Below, piece by piece: positions 7,941 to 18,170 of a stretch of 64,000 nucleotides of DNA. The stretch is taken from contig JADWQD010000002.1 of the NCBI GenBank assembly GCA_016110215.1, positions 558,001 to 622,000 of the forward strand, written 5' to 3'. This DNA comes from Capronia americana. Taxonomy: Eukaryota; Ascomycota; Eurotiomycetes; Chaetothyriales; Herpotrichiellaceae. A program made the position numbers and the translations under genes. Position 1 is the first letter of the stretch. The number at the start of each line of letters is the position of its first letter. Below the pieces are notes generated by a model, which ran no database searches, was not told the origin of the DNA, and worked only from the letters and a program-made list of their open reading frames with translations.

Positions 7941-10640
7941 ATGGCGGGAACACTATGGTATACGTTGGGTGTGTCGATGTTTGCGGCCATCGGCACCTTT
8001 CTCTTCGTGAGTGGTCACTGTCCTGCAGTCGACCTGGCGATTGCTTATGTCGGCGTTCAATAGGGCTTCGATACCGGCATCGCCACAACAAGTGAGTTGA
8101 TGTCTCCCATGAAGAAGAGGCCCCAGCATATACTGATATGGCCTTCGCAGCTATCGCCCACCAGAGCTGGATCGACTACATGGACAAGCCTAACAAGGGT
8201 TTGACCGGCGCTGTATGCTAGACTGTCAAGGGTGCCGGTGCCAGAGAAGAAATCTGACAAACGGGCAGGTCGTCTCCACCTACATTGCCGGCGAAGCTCT
8301 CGGGGCTTTGATGCAGACTGCCGTCGGCGACAAGCTTGGTCGAATTCGCTTCATGCAGATGATGTGCGTGATCGTTACAATCGGGACCGTCATCCAAACT
8401 GCCGCTCAGAACATTGGCATGTTTCTGGCTGGTCGTGTCTTGGCTGGCTTCGCAGTCGGGTGAGTTCAACATCCGACCTGTGCTCCACATTACAGGCATG
8501 CCACTCTCCCGCATGTCGGAGCTGACAACTTGGGCAGAGGCATGGTTGCAACAGTGCCCATCTACTTGTCAGAGATTTCGGCGCCCAACGTCCGCGGTCT
8601 TATCGGTGGCATCTCCGGATGTGGCATTTCTCTCGGGACGATGATGTCCAACTGGGTCGGCTTCGCATGCAGTTATGCCCCCTATGGTCCCGTTCAATGG
8701 CGCCTCCCCCTCGGCATCCAAATCCCCTGGGGTATCATCCTGTTCATTGGCCTTGCTACGTTCATGCCCAACTCGCCCCGTCAACTCATTCGATGGGGGA
8801 AGATCGAAGAAGCTCGCAGCGCGTTCCTGCGGATCAGGAAGGACCTGACCGACCACGAGGTGCAATTAGAGTTCTCTCTCATGCGGCGCCAGATTGAGTT
8901 CGAGCAACAGAGAGAAATCAAGAGTCTAGGCGAGGTGTTTCGATTGTTCAGGCACAGGGCCCTGGTGTATGTGGTTTACCTGTCTTCCCCCTTCCCCTTC
9001 CCCTTCCTATTATCTCCATCCGCCTTTCTATTCTCTTTCGATCACTATCCGTGGAGGCCACCGATCTATCTATCCGCGCGAGAGAGATTGCTGACACTCC
9101 CGCACCAGCTCGATCGGCGTGCAAACCATGACTTCCCTCACAGGCGTCAACGTTATCCAATACTACCAAAGTGAGTCGTCCTTCCTGTTGAACTCACTGT
9201 GATATGATTTCCATGAAAATATGAAAGATGGCGGCAACAGCTGTGTGAGTTGTGTTGCGCGCAAACACACTGCACGTGACAGCGCCATGGAAGTGAAGAC
9301 GAGGTGCAACAATTCCATGTGCGCGCCTGCGGTCGGAACTTCACGCAGGGGTTGAGTCCCTTGATCCAACGCATGGCTAACGGGGTGGTCCACAGCCATC
9401 CTCTTTAAATCCCTAGGCATAAACAGCCACATGATCCTCGCCCTCGCCGCCATCTACGGCACCCTGGCCTTCACATCGAACGTGCTTACGACAAGATTCC
9501 TAGCCGACCAATGGGGTCGTCGAAAGTACGTTCCCACGCTCGCTCCAGGTTCCTCTCATCCATACTCTGATTGATGCTGACCCCCGGTTTCCGCTTTTCC
9601 CGCAGAATGATCCTCGCCGGTCTCTCCGCCATTGTCCTCATCGAGATCTACGCCGCCGTCATGCAGCGCGAGTTTCAGAACACAGACAACCAGACCGGCA
9701 AGGGCTTCGCCGTGCTGGGCATCTATCTCTTCGTTGTCGCTTATTGTGAGTTGCTGCCGACCCTCAACTGGCCCGACCTAGTCTACCTAAGACTCGCCTC
9801 TTTTCGTAGCCCTGTCTACCTAGGCGGTTGGAGCAATTAATATGGATTGTTATGATGAATGCTAACGTCTCCCGCCTCGTTATCTTAGACGGCATGCTCA
9901 ACTCGACGACATGGCTCTACGGCGCCGAAGTCCTGCCCATCAACCTGCGGTCCAAGGTCATGGGCCTGGCTGCTGCGAGTCACTTTATCGTGAATGTGGG
10001 AAGTAAGTGCATTCACTTGCTTGCTTGCCTGCTACTGCACCCGACGCACACGGGGCTGGGTGTATCTGAACGACGTGATACAACCGGTCCCCTAGTGCAG
10101 TGGGCTTGGCTCAGGATCGGATTGGATTGGATTGGCTGACACTCTCATCGCTTTACGCTATAGTTACCGAGGCGGGACCATCTGCGTTTGCCAACATTCA
10201 TGAGGTGAGTGGATTCGAGGGGAAAGACCCAGGCTCGTGGGCGAGGCGCGAGTTGCGCCCAGGTCTCCGCGCGCGCGCGCGCACTGACTTGACTTTGACT
10301 GACATTGTTCCCACGACACAGAATTACTACTACGTCTTCGTTGCGTGCTCGTTCTTCTTCCTGATCATCGCATACTTCTATTTCCCGTGAGTTGCCCATC
10401 TCCTCCATCGGGGCTCTCAGCCGTGTGGCCCCGTTTCCAACATCCGTGTTGACCTTTGACTGATACTTTTCCCTGCTTCTCAGCGAAACGAAGAAGAAGA
10501 CCCTCGAAGAGGTTGCCGCCGCGTTCGGCGACAAGGTTGTGCTCGTGGACGAAAACGATGTTGCGGCCGAGTCGGCAGTGATGGGAGACAAGGTTGGTGC
10601 TGTGCAGGTCGAAAGCGCCGTGGAAACATCCAAGGTTTGA
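7941..10640 (+). CDS. MFS sugar porter family transporter
   Basis: Twelve exons were built by hand: 7941-8006, 8064-8091, 8151-8212, 8269-8459, 8538-8966, 9109-9170, 9396-9525, 9606-9745, 9889-10002, 10164-10204, 10322-10386 and 10484-10640. They sum to 1485 bp and a 494-residue protein, typical for fungal hexose or disaccharide porters with twelve membrane segments. Motifs in order are GFDTGIATT in segment 1, GDKLGR in the first cytoplasmic loop, PIYLSEISAPNVRG, the PESPR-like PNSPRQL, GVNVIQYY in segment 7, DQWGRRK, EVLPINLRSK and the closing PETKKKTLEEV. The protein sits in the plasma membrane and should move a sugar with protons or by facilitation. The substrate cannot be told from sequence. 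Odd points are the large number of introns and one intron of 225 bp (9171-9395). The next gene downstream, on the other strand, encodes a regulator-like protein, which could be functionally linked. Confidence 0.9.
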
Positions 10641-11275
10641 GGCTCCCTCGCTCGGGGAGTATGCTTGCGTACCCCCAAAGCTGGAGGAGAGGTGTACGCG
10701 GTGGTGGAGGAATTTTAAGACCGACGGGACAATCAGTCGTCGTGGTGGAGAGATGATCCCGAAAAAAGTAGGGTGCGACGAGTCGAGTTGCAACGGCTGG
10801 AATCGCAACCGTCATAATAGTTGGTCCTCGAATGTCAAACATGGGTTGCTCGATCCTTGAGTCCTAGTCTGGTCTTCTCTCGGAAGATGGCTACGTATCT
10901 TCCGAATGCTTTGGCGGCTTGGGGCTCCACCGGGCGGGCTCTCCACACCCCTGTTGATCGATCTCTCTTAGCAGGTGTAGATCGATGCCGATCCGTCGAT
11001 GGGCAAAGAGCGTTGCGATTGGAGGCAAGGGCTTCTGTATTGGTGTTAGTGAGACCCCATAAGGGCACGACATGCATGTATACCATTCTCCGCCATCTAA
11101 ATCGGCTGTACGAGTAGTCACCTCGGCTCGTCCTTCGTTTGACGTGACCTTAATGAGTATAATCTCAGGTACCCGGTTTCGAACCCTGAAAAAAAGGGGG
11201 ATTCGCTCTGGGAAGGGAAGGTGCCAGAAATGCGGATCCCGCGCGACAAAGCACAGGCAGCGGCGCGTATGGTCT
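10641..11275. other. Intergenic between convergent genes
   Basis: Downstream of both the transporter (plus) and the regulator-like gene (minus), so it should hold both terminators. It carries one TACGAGTA octamer at 11109-11116. The regulator gene could extend into this stretch through an unrecognised 3' exon, but I could not find one that reads well. Confidence 0.4.
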
Positions 11276-12181
11276 TCATCCCGGACTCCGACATGAATAG
11301 TGCTCTGCCATTGTTCGGTTGCTAACATACAGCCCACAGCGGTTGATGATATCCATCAGGTTCCGGTCCGAGCTGCGCGAGAGGTCAAGGGACACGGTGA
11401 AGCAGCTCATGGCGTTGAGGTGTGTCTGAGCAGCCGTGAAATCGCCGAGGTACCAGTTCGTCACGCAGTGGAGGAGCATCTCTTGCAGGATCTGGCGGTC
11501 GGTGAATATCCTCGCCTGTGGATCCGCGAGCTGTTCTCGAAGCCATTGAAGGGACGGTTGCATATACTCGGTCGCTTTGATCTCGAATTCCTCCCGACGA
11601 CTTGGCATGTCGATGGCCATCCTCGCCGCCGTACAGGCGAGCATGGCATATCCGTTAATGCGGCCGGCAGTTCGGCGCGAGAAGTCCTGGAAATCCTCGG
11701 AAGAGACGATCTGCTGGTAGAGATCATCATGGCTATGCAGGTAGGTCTGCGGCCGATGGCCCGATGTTAGGGAGACGGAGTCGAAATAGTCCACCAGCTC
11801 GTCCACGTCGGGTTGTTCCCTCCCGTGGGGTCGAGGGCTTGCTGAGCCATTGCTGCTTACTGGGCTCGGGGAGACGGACCCGCTGCTGGTCGAGGACGTC
11901 TCGGTCCAAAGACTTGGTGACGACCTCGGAGAACTCTGCCTGGACGAGACAGTGGTTTGGGGAGAACGTCGAGACGCTGAGGGGCTTGGTCGTTTAGCAG
12001 GAGGCCCTGGCACGCCATCATCCACCCGGAACATGTGCAGTCGCTTGTTCTTCTGGTTTCGACATGACTGAACATGGCTGAGGATGGCGGAGGCATCTTT
12101 GCCGTGACTCCTCGAGAGGGAAATAGAGGCGCTATCCTTGTTTACGAACAGGTATACGGTGGGTTTCCGGTTCTTCGACAT
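11276..12181 (-). CDS. Fungal transcription-factor-like protein without zinc cluster
   Basis: A 301-residue open frame. The N-terminus carries the pattern YLFVNKDSASISLSRS followed by AILSHVQSCRNQKNKR. This is the conserved opening of a large ascomycete family annotated as fungal-specific transcription factors that lack a zinc finger. A Ser/Pro-rich linker follows at about residues 55-130. Next comes a helical region with DVDELVDYFDSVSL and paired helices including LLHCVTNWYLGDFTAAQTHL. Members usually run to 450-600 residues. Here the frame ends soon after NRCGLYVS, where a GTTAGC could be a weak splice donor, so the gene is either missing a 3' exon or truncated. Its DNA-binding ability is unproven. 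It is convergent with the sugar transporter. Confidence 0.6.
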   Translation of the reverse strand: MSKNRKPTVYLFVNKDSASISLSRSHGKDASAILSHVQSCRNQKNKRLHMFRVDDGVPGPPAKRPSPSASRRSPQTTVSSRQSSPRSSPSLWTETSSTSSGSVSPSPVSSNGSASPRPHGREQPDVDELVDYFDSVSLTSGHRPQTYLHSHDDLYQQIVSSEDFQDFSRRTAGRINGYAMLACTAARMAIDMPSRREEFEIKATEYMQPSLQWLREQLADPQARIFTDRQILQEMLLHCVTNWYLGDFTAAQTHLNAMSCFTVSLDLSRSSDRNLMDIINRCGLYVSNRTMAEHYSCRSPG

Positions 12182-15019
12182 CTTGGTTGTATATGTAGTT
12201 GTAACTTCCGAGCCTGCGGTTGGGGGGATAGAACAACCTCGTATTCATTTTGGAGAACCTTGGGTGTGCGGGATACTGTAGTGGGCTGTATCAGGCGGTG
12301 CTTGACGTCGGTAGTCGCAATTATATAACTTGCAGTCCTGTCGGCGAACATTTTACTGACGCGAAGTACCCGACAGTTTCGGTTCTCTGTACGGCATTTG
12401 CCGAAGTCATCTTGTGCGGACTTGCCTCGAATCGAGAAGGTGTGACGCCCCAGCTGATTGGCGAAAGCATGCTCAACGCTCCTGAGTACTCACGAGAAGC
12501 GTGAGCGATCGTAGATGCGGACAAGAAATCCGTGGAACAGGCGTATTGCAGGAAGAGGGCCGTGAGGGAAGAATTCTTCCAGAGGTTAGCACGCCGGCTG
12601 AAAGATCCTGAAGTGAGATCGCACTGATGTTCTTCGATCTGCAGAACGAAATGCAGGCTGCATCCGTCGGGACGCGGCCGTAGCCCAAGCTGATGTGAAA
12701 CTCTGGCCTAGTATGTTTCCGTTCACCTCATCTCAACTTCAAAGGAAGCCGATTCGCGAGAGCAGCGCACACCAACGTAACCGGCTCCTCAGGGGCAGGC
12801 GAATGTCCCGGCTGATTCTCGACGCCGTGCATTGCTTTAGGGGCATGAGAGGTGACCCAAGATTACTAAGAGATGTGTACTCTGGCCGATTGGACCGCCT
12901 TTATAAATAAGAGAGACGCGGTCCACAGAGGATCGGAGATGATGAGCCCGTCAGACTTTGAACGGACGCTTGAGTTGGTCGAAGTGCTGCTGCGAGACCC
13001 GCTCCTCCTCTGCGCGTCAAGAGGACAATCGAAATGGAGGCCTCCGGCATGGTAGTCGCGAAATCCCAGCTGGAAAATCATGGACGCGCATACCGAAATC
13101 TTCACCGTCGTCAACGCATAACGCACCATGAGATCATGGCAAATACCCTTAACAGACTGCCGGTGCTCTTTGTCCCGACGGATGAGTTGCTCCGCCAACC
13201 CCAAGCCATACGCGAGGTGGAGGCCGGATCAGCGATCGAGTGACTTGTACGAGCGCTTGTTTTCGGCTATGTACTCTCTCGCTGCGCAGGTTGACAACAA
13301 TGCCTGCCCGATGGTGGTCAACACTGGAGGCTTACTACATATGATCTTGTACCTTCGATCCGCCATCCCCAACCACGTGTAGCCATCCTTGTCGACGATC
13401 CTGGTGGTCCTCAGAGAAGCGTCGACCGAGCCAGAGCCCCAACACTATGGCCGTTAAGGATAATACTGAGCCTGTAAGTGATAATTCGACGCCCTCTTCC
13501 AGATTATCCCATATCACCTGGCCAATACAAGGGATGCGAGCCGCCATCTTCTTCCTGGTCCCAATGATTTGCTCGTACCAAGTATGCTCACGACCATGGC
13601 CCTCACTGCTTGCTTACTCAGAGCTGATCCTCGTGTCCTGAACCTGGTACATAGGGGGCCCTTCGCGACATTGCCCACGCACTTCACCGCCCTTGGCAGC
13701 TTGCACGATGAGGCTATTCTGTGGTGTTATAACTGAACCAAACCTACCAGCAACAAGCTGGCCTAACAAACAGCGCTCTTCTCTGGTTTGATTGGCCGAT
13801 GACTCTCAGCAGGATACTGCTACCGACGACGGACCAATGCCCTGGTGCAAATCGACAGCTTTTGCGTAGTGCTCCTGTTCTCGTATCGATTTGTCCCACG
13901 CGATTCACAGAAACAGTCGACGGCCTGACTCCTGTCGTGTCTTCATCACCTCCCCCTCAACCAGCATCAAATGCACGGAGTTCCATTATGGATGTGCCAA
14001 GCGGACCATTGATGCGGGAATGCCTGGACAAGTCGGTGACAAGTCAGATGGGTACCTGGTGACACGGGCTCCCTTGGGCGGCCGCGGGACGAAAGTCTAA
14101 GCTCAGGCCACCTGAAACTCCTTAAAGACAATGCAAACGCTCCGAGGCATCATATGGCTGCAGGCTAGGGGTGTTCAAGCCTGAGGTACACACGGCCTCC
14201 TCAATAAGCCTTGACATATGCAGAGCATGTGTTGAGCTCAGTCCTAGTCGATATCACCACCAACACACTAAAGAAATGCGATGTGTCCAGTATGCTTCTG
14301 ACAGTCAATCGACCTGAAAGCTGCCGTCAGATACTGTTGCCTTACACCATCAATGGAAACTTGCCGGCCCCGATTGAATGCTGGCTCGTAGGACAGGGGA
14401 TGGAGATCTATCGAGTTGTAACACCAATGAGTACCGTGCTAGTTGACATATCCGAACGTGCTTGTTACCAGAAGCTTCGATCATTCGGTTGGAAGTCTGG
14501 AATCTGGATCACTGTGTTCTTATGCTCTCAACCTTGACTCGGCCGCGGCCACACATTCGTCTCAGCCAAGGCTGAGGCTACACTGTACGAGTAGGTGGGC
14601 GGAAGTACCGTTTTCTTCTGCGTGCTGCAAATCTTGACCAGAGCCCTCGTGATCCCGCGCGCATGGTAGGACAAGTCGGAAAGTGTCTGCCTATCAAAGG
14701 CTCTGTCCTCACTTTTCTTTCCAACGATCTTGCAGCGTTTCTTGGAACATGTCATTGCATCGTCGTGATTGGGTGTTGATCGTGGCGCAAGCGCGGACCG
14801 CCGACGTATCCGAGAAACAGACGGCCCCGAGTAACACTGACTGGAGCGCAAGGCAACGAGGCTGAATGGGAGGGCAGTGAGATAGATATCTCATGCTCCC
14901 GACCTCAACGATGGCCCAAATTGTACGTGCTCGGGAAGCAGATATAACGATACAGCCGAAGCAATAGCGCCGCACCCACCCCACCGACAGCCACACCCAC
15001 CCCCCGCGACGGCGACAAA
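12182..15019. other. Gene-poor stretch with scattered broken frames
   Basis: About 2.8 kb with no intact gene. Short frames of protein-like composition on the plus strand around 12870-13055, 13130-13380 and 13485-13736 are separated by stops and frame changes and may be the wreck of one gene. Beyond 13740 I see nothing coherent. One TACGAGTA octamer lies at 14586-14593. The last few hundred bases should hold the lipase promoter. Confidence 0.45.
13485..13736 (+). pseudogene. Protein-like fragment of unknown family
   Basis: An 83-codon frame without a usable start, running from a stop at 13482 to a TGA. Its translation looks like a real domain: DASRHLLPGPNDLLVPSMLT, then LLRADPRVLNLVHRGPF and HFTALGSLHDEAILWCYN. 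The preceding bases include a plausible splice acceptor (ctcttccag at 13494-13502), so it could be a last exon. Nothing upstream joins to it cleanly. I do not recognise the family. The most likely readings are a 3' exon of a decayed regulator gene or chance. Confidence 0.25.
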
Positions 15020-16690
15020 ATGCCCTTCTTCACCTCCCGCAAGCGTCGCAAGTACGAGTACGCAGAAGCTACAGTTGCCCCTATCTATTCCTCCAACCCA
15101 CCGCCTTATGCCCTCAATACTGCCACCGCGGCTTATTCGGAGCCACAACCTCAATGGACTCCGCAGCCTGGTCCGTATCTTCCTCCAGTCCCGCAGCATT
15201 ACATGGCCTCAACAATGAGCTTGCCGCCGATGCATAATGTTCAGCCGGACTATGGAGCCCAGCAATTGCAGGCTCAACATACATGGGCACACCCTCAGTC
15301 AAGCACCGTCAACATTGCTCATGTGAGACCAACAATGCCATTGCGGGAGAGGATCGACGACAAACTAGGCGACGTTATATCCCTCATCGACGAGGATGCA
15401 TTCTCGGGCTCAGAAAGAGAGCTGATGATCACACTGGAGGATTCGCCCGCGCCAGAATACATCGAGACTCGGGAGCTCACCAGGGCATGTGGCGGCAATG
15501 GAAGGCAGCAGACAAGACACAAGAAACAAGGACAAGAGAAGCAGCTGAACGTCTTCACGAAGCTCGACCTATACATGAACTCGAGACTGCCTGCTTCGTT
15601 GCAGCCGTTTCGTGTCTATATGCCGACTTGGCCGCTTCTCTGCCTGGCAGCACAGTACTCCAATAGCGCCTACGTCTCGCCTCAATCTTCGTCAGAACGG
15701 AAAGACTTTGTTTCCGCCGACGGCCGCATGGGCACCAAGGCGATGGTGATCAAGTCGGTCCCCTGCGACGACAAGAAGACCATCGTCTTTGCGATCCGAG
15801 GCACGAGTATGTTCAGCATTCGTGACTGGGGCGTCAATCTGGACACCGAACCCGTCTCACCAGCCGGCTTCCTCGATGACCATGGCAACCTCTGCCATTC
15901 AGGATTCCTGCGCGTGGCAAAAGCAATGGTGAGGCCTATCGCGGCGCGCCTGCGGCATCTGCTGGAGGAAAATCCTTCACGAGCAAGCTGCTCTCTGCTC
16001 ATCACGGGCCATTCTGCCGGCGGCGCCGTGGCGAGCCTGCTGTACGCACACATGCTCTCCACGACGGTACAGTCTGAATTGAACATCCTGACGGGATGTT
16101 TCAAGAGAGTTCACTGCGTCACGTTCGGCGCCCCGCCCATCAGTCTTCTCCCGCTCCAAAAGCCCGACACCACGGATGGAAGACTGCGCAAATGCCTGTT
16201 CCACTCCTTCATCAACGAGGGCGACCCGGTCGTGCGCGCCGAGCGAGCCTACGTGAAGAGCCTGGTCGATCTGCTCTCCCAACCGATCCCCCCTGTGGTG
16301 AACCAGGTGCAAAAAAACCCGTCCCTCTCGGCGCTCGCCTCGTTGGGCGCATCCATGTCGAGACTCGACCTCTCTCTCACCCCCGCCATGAAGAAAGCTA
16401 AACCCCCGAGACCGCCGAAACGTGCCGCAGCCATCCCGCTGAGGAAACTATGGTGGGACGTCCCCCCTGCGACATTGTCTAACGCTGGCCGTCTGGTCGT
16501 GCTGCGTGTCCCGCATGGACCACCACCGCGCGCCAGAGAGTCCGATGTGGTGACGGCCTCACTGGTCAAGGACGATCAAATCCGCCAGGTCATCTTCGGA
16601 GATCCTCTCGTCCATTCTATGGATCTTTATGCCAAGAGGATCGAAGCCCTCGCCGTGCGTGCTGTTACCGGACGTGGTGGTGCTGTCTGA
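15020..16690 (+). CDS. Class 3 lipase-like alpha/beta hydrolase
   Basis: A 556-residue single-exon protein with the fungal lipase (class 3) fold. The nucleophile motif GHSAGG puts the catalytic serine at residue 332. A likely catalytic aspartate follows in NEGDPVV and the histidine near the C-terminus in DPLVHSMDLY. The oxyanion-type strand VFAIRGTS lies upstream, as in the family. The first ~180 residues are Pro/Tyr/Gln-rich and disordered, with no signal peptide (it starts MPFFTSRKRRKY), so this is probably an intracellular lipase-like hydrolase rather than a secreted one. The substrate may be acylglycerol or phospholipid but is unproven. The Lys/Pro-rich insertion around KKAKPPRPPKR is unusual. 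It is flanked by gene-poor DNA on both sides. Confidence 0.85.
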   Translation: MPFFTSRKRRKYEYAEATVAPIYSSNPPPYALNTATAAYSEPQPQWTPQPGPYLPPVPQHYMASTMSLPPMHNVQPDYGAQQLQAQHTWAHPQSSTVNIAHVRPTMPLRERIDDKLGDVISLIDEDAFSGSERELMITLEDSPAPEYIETRELTRACGGNGRQQTRHKKQGQEKQLNVFTKLDLYMNSRLPASLQPFRVYMPTWPLLCLAAQYSNSAYVSPQSSSERKDFVSADGRMGTKAMVIKSVPCDDKKTIVFAIRGTSMFSIRDWGVNLDTEPVSPAGFLDDHGNLCHSGFLRVAKAMVRPIAARLRHLLEENPSRASCSLLITGHSAGGAVASLLYAHMLSTTVQSELNILTGCFKRVHCVTFGAPPISLLPLQKPDTTDGRLRKCLFHSFINEGDPVVRAERAYVKSLVDLLSQPIPPVVNQVQKNPSLSALASLGASMSRLDLSLTPAMKKAKPPRPPKRAAAIPLRKLWWDVPPATLSNAGRLVVLRVPHGPPPRARESDVVTASLVKDDQIRQVIFGDPLVHSMDLYAKRIEALAVRAVTGRGGAV

Positions 16691-18170
16691 GAAACCGCGG
16701 TGCCCGACAAGGGTTAACGCTGGTGGTAGTATACCATCCCGACATGATTGATCGTGAAAGCCGCCCGAGTGAGAGGAGATGAGATGGGACCGGGTGAGGT
16801 GAGGTGTAATGCGAGCGAGGCTATATGACGCCGCGTAAAAAGATAAGAGCGAACGATACCCCTTCTGATATTTAATGCTGGCGATACGAAGCGGTCGACT
16901 TACTGTATCTCCGGGATTTGGTTACGAGTCACGACGTTAATGGAACTGAGAAGCCTTCAAGGGCACGGATGCAGTGCATGCGCGCATGCAGCATGGCAGG
17001 TCCTTTGCACGCAGAATGAGTCTATCTGACTCTCAGATTATCACTCCGGCAATCTACACAGTATCTGATATCGCATGCCTTGGTCTCCTTCGAGTAGATC
17101 AGAACACAGTAGAAAGGTTGCCCTTTTGTCTATCGCATGTATGTAGCGTCGTGATTAACCGAAGGGTCTTTCCCAGCCTGACCTAACCTGACCCTGAAGC
17201 TCGCTCTCATTATTAAATCGCTTTCATACTGTGTCCTGAGGAAAAGGATCCCACGGAGTGGAAGGGGATTTCTTCCCAACCATTCTTGCTACTGATCTCC
17301 GTACGAGTACCTGATAGCCCTGGAGGTAGGTATGCATCTCAAGTCCTAGACTGAGACACTGACTGACTGTTCTGCTGTTGCTGCCCAACCGACCGATTGG
17401 CGATCTAGATTCTCGTTGAAAGCTTTGCCTACAAGGCTTTGGGCTCCTCGCGGTGCAGTCTGGGGTCCTGGTCCAATTCAGTCACTTTCAGTCACACAAA
17501 CATGACAGGGTCGATCGGCGCGCGTGTGCGTTCGGGCGTGCATGAATGTCCTCGTAACTCGTACGAGTAGCATGCTGTTCTTTTGTCTCCGGATCATGGG
17601 CCCTGGTCCTGGATTCCATGCAACGTGTTGTGCACGGTGGCAATTGTGGCTCGTGGTGTGCGTCGATCTCCGCGTCACCAGGATCGTCCTGATGCCTGAT
17701 CCGCAACGGATCGACGCAGTCGGCGAGGTGAGTGAGTGACTTTGACATAAAAGTAATGCAGGATACGATGCGATGCGATGCGTTGCACCGAATTGCTGCC
17801 CAACCGCGCGGAGCGAGAGGAGGGAGAGCGATCAGCAACCTCCATTCTCGCGCTGTCGCCCCTGTTGACTGGGGAGATCTGCACGTCGCCTGAAAGGGCG
17901 ATGAGATTGGCGAAGCCGTACTGTTACAGGGCCGGTACGAGTAGTCTGTAGTGTGGAAATTGAATGGGAAATGGAGCATGGTCGACGATCGTTTCGGCAG
18001 TGCGGGTCTAGACACCAGGTACAGTATGTGGCATCATAACTAAGCGATCAAACATCCAGGTTCCTTGAAAACCAGGCCATCAGGTGGAAATTGATCTCAT
18101 CGAGGTTGCAGGCTCGATGGCAGAGGGCTACGGCAGTGTCGAACAACCTATGAGCACAGCAGGCAGATCT
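16691..18170. other. Intergenic between convergent genes
   Basis: About 1.5 kb with no gene I can support. It holds three TACGAGTA octamers (17302, 17562, 17936) and a short (GATGC)n run near 17765-17785. Both strands carry open frames of up to 175 codons but with no domain, no codon pattern and no splice structure. Confidence 0.45.

Noticed and set aside
7739..8095. 118-codon frame at the start of the sugar transporter
   Set aside because: Its ATG is out of frame with the transporter, its translation has no family likeness, and it runs through two of the transporter's introns. The ATG at 7941 gives the right N-terminus.
11165..11190. TTTCGAAC stretch resembling a tRNA T-loop
   Set aside because: The flanking five-base stems do not pair on either strand and no anticodon arm fits upstream.
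17488..18015. 175-codon minus-strand frame
   Set aside because: Low-information composition (His, Arg, Thr, Ser), no domain, no splice context; it lies in motif-rich intergenic DNA.
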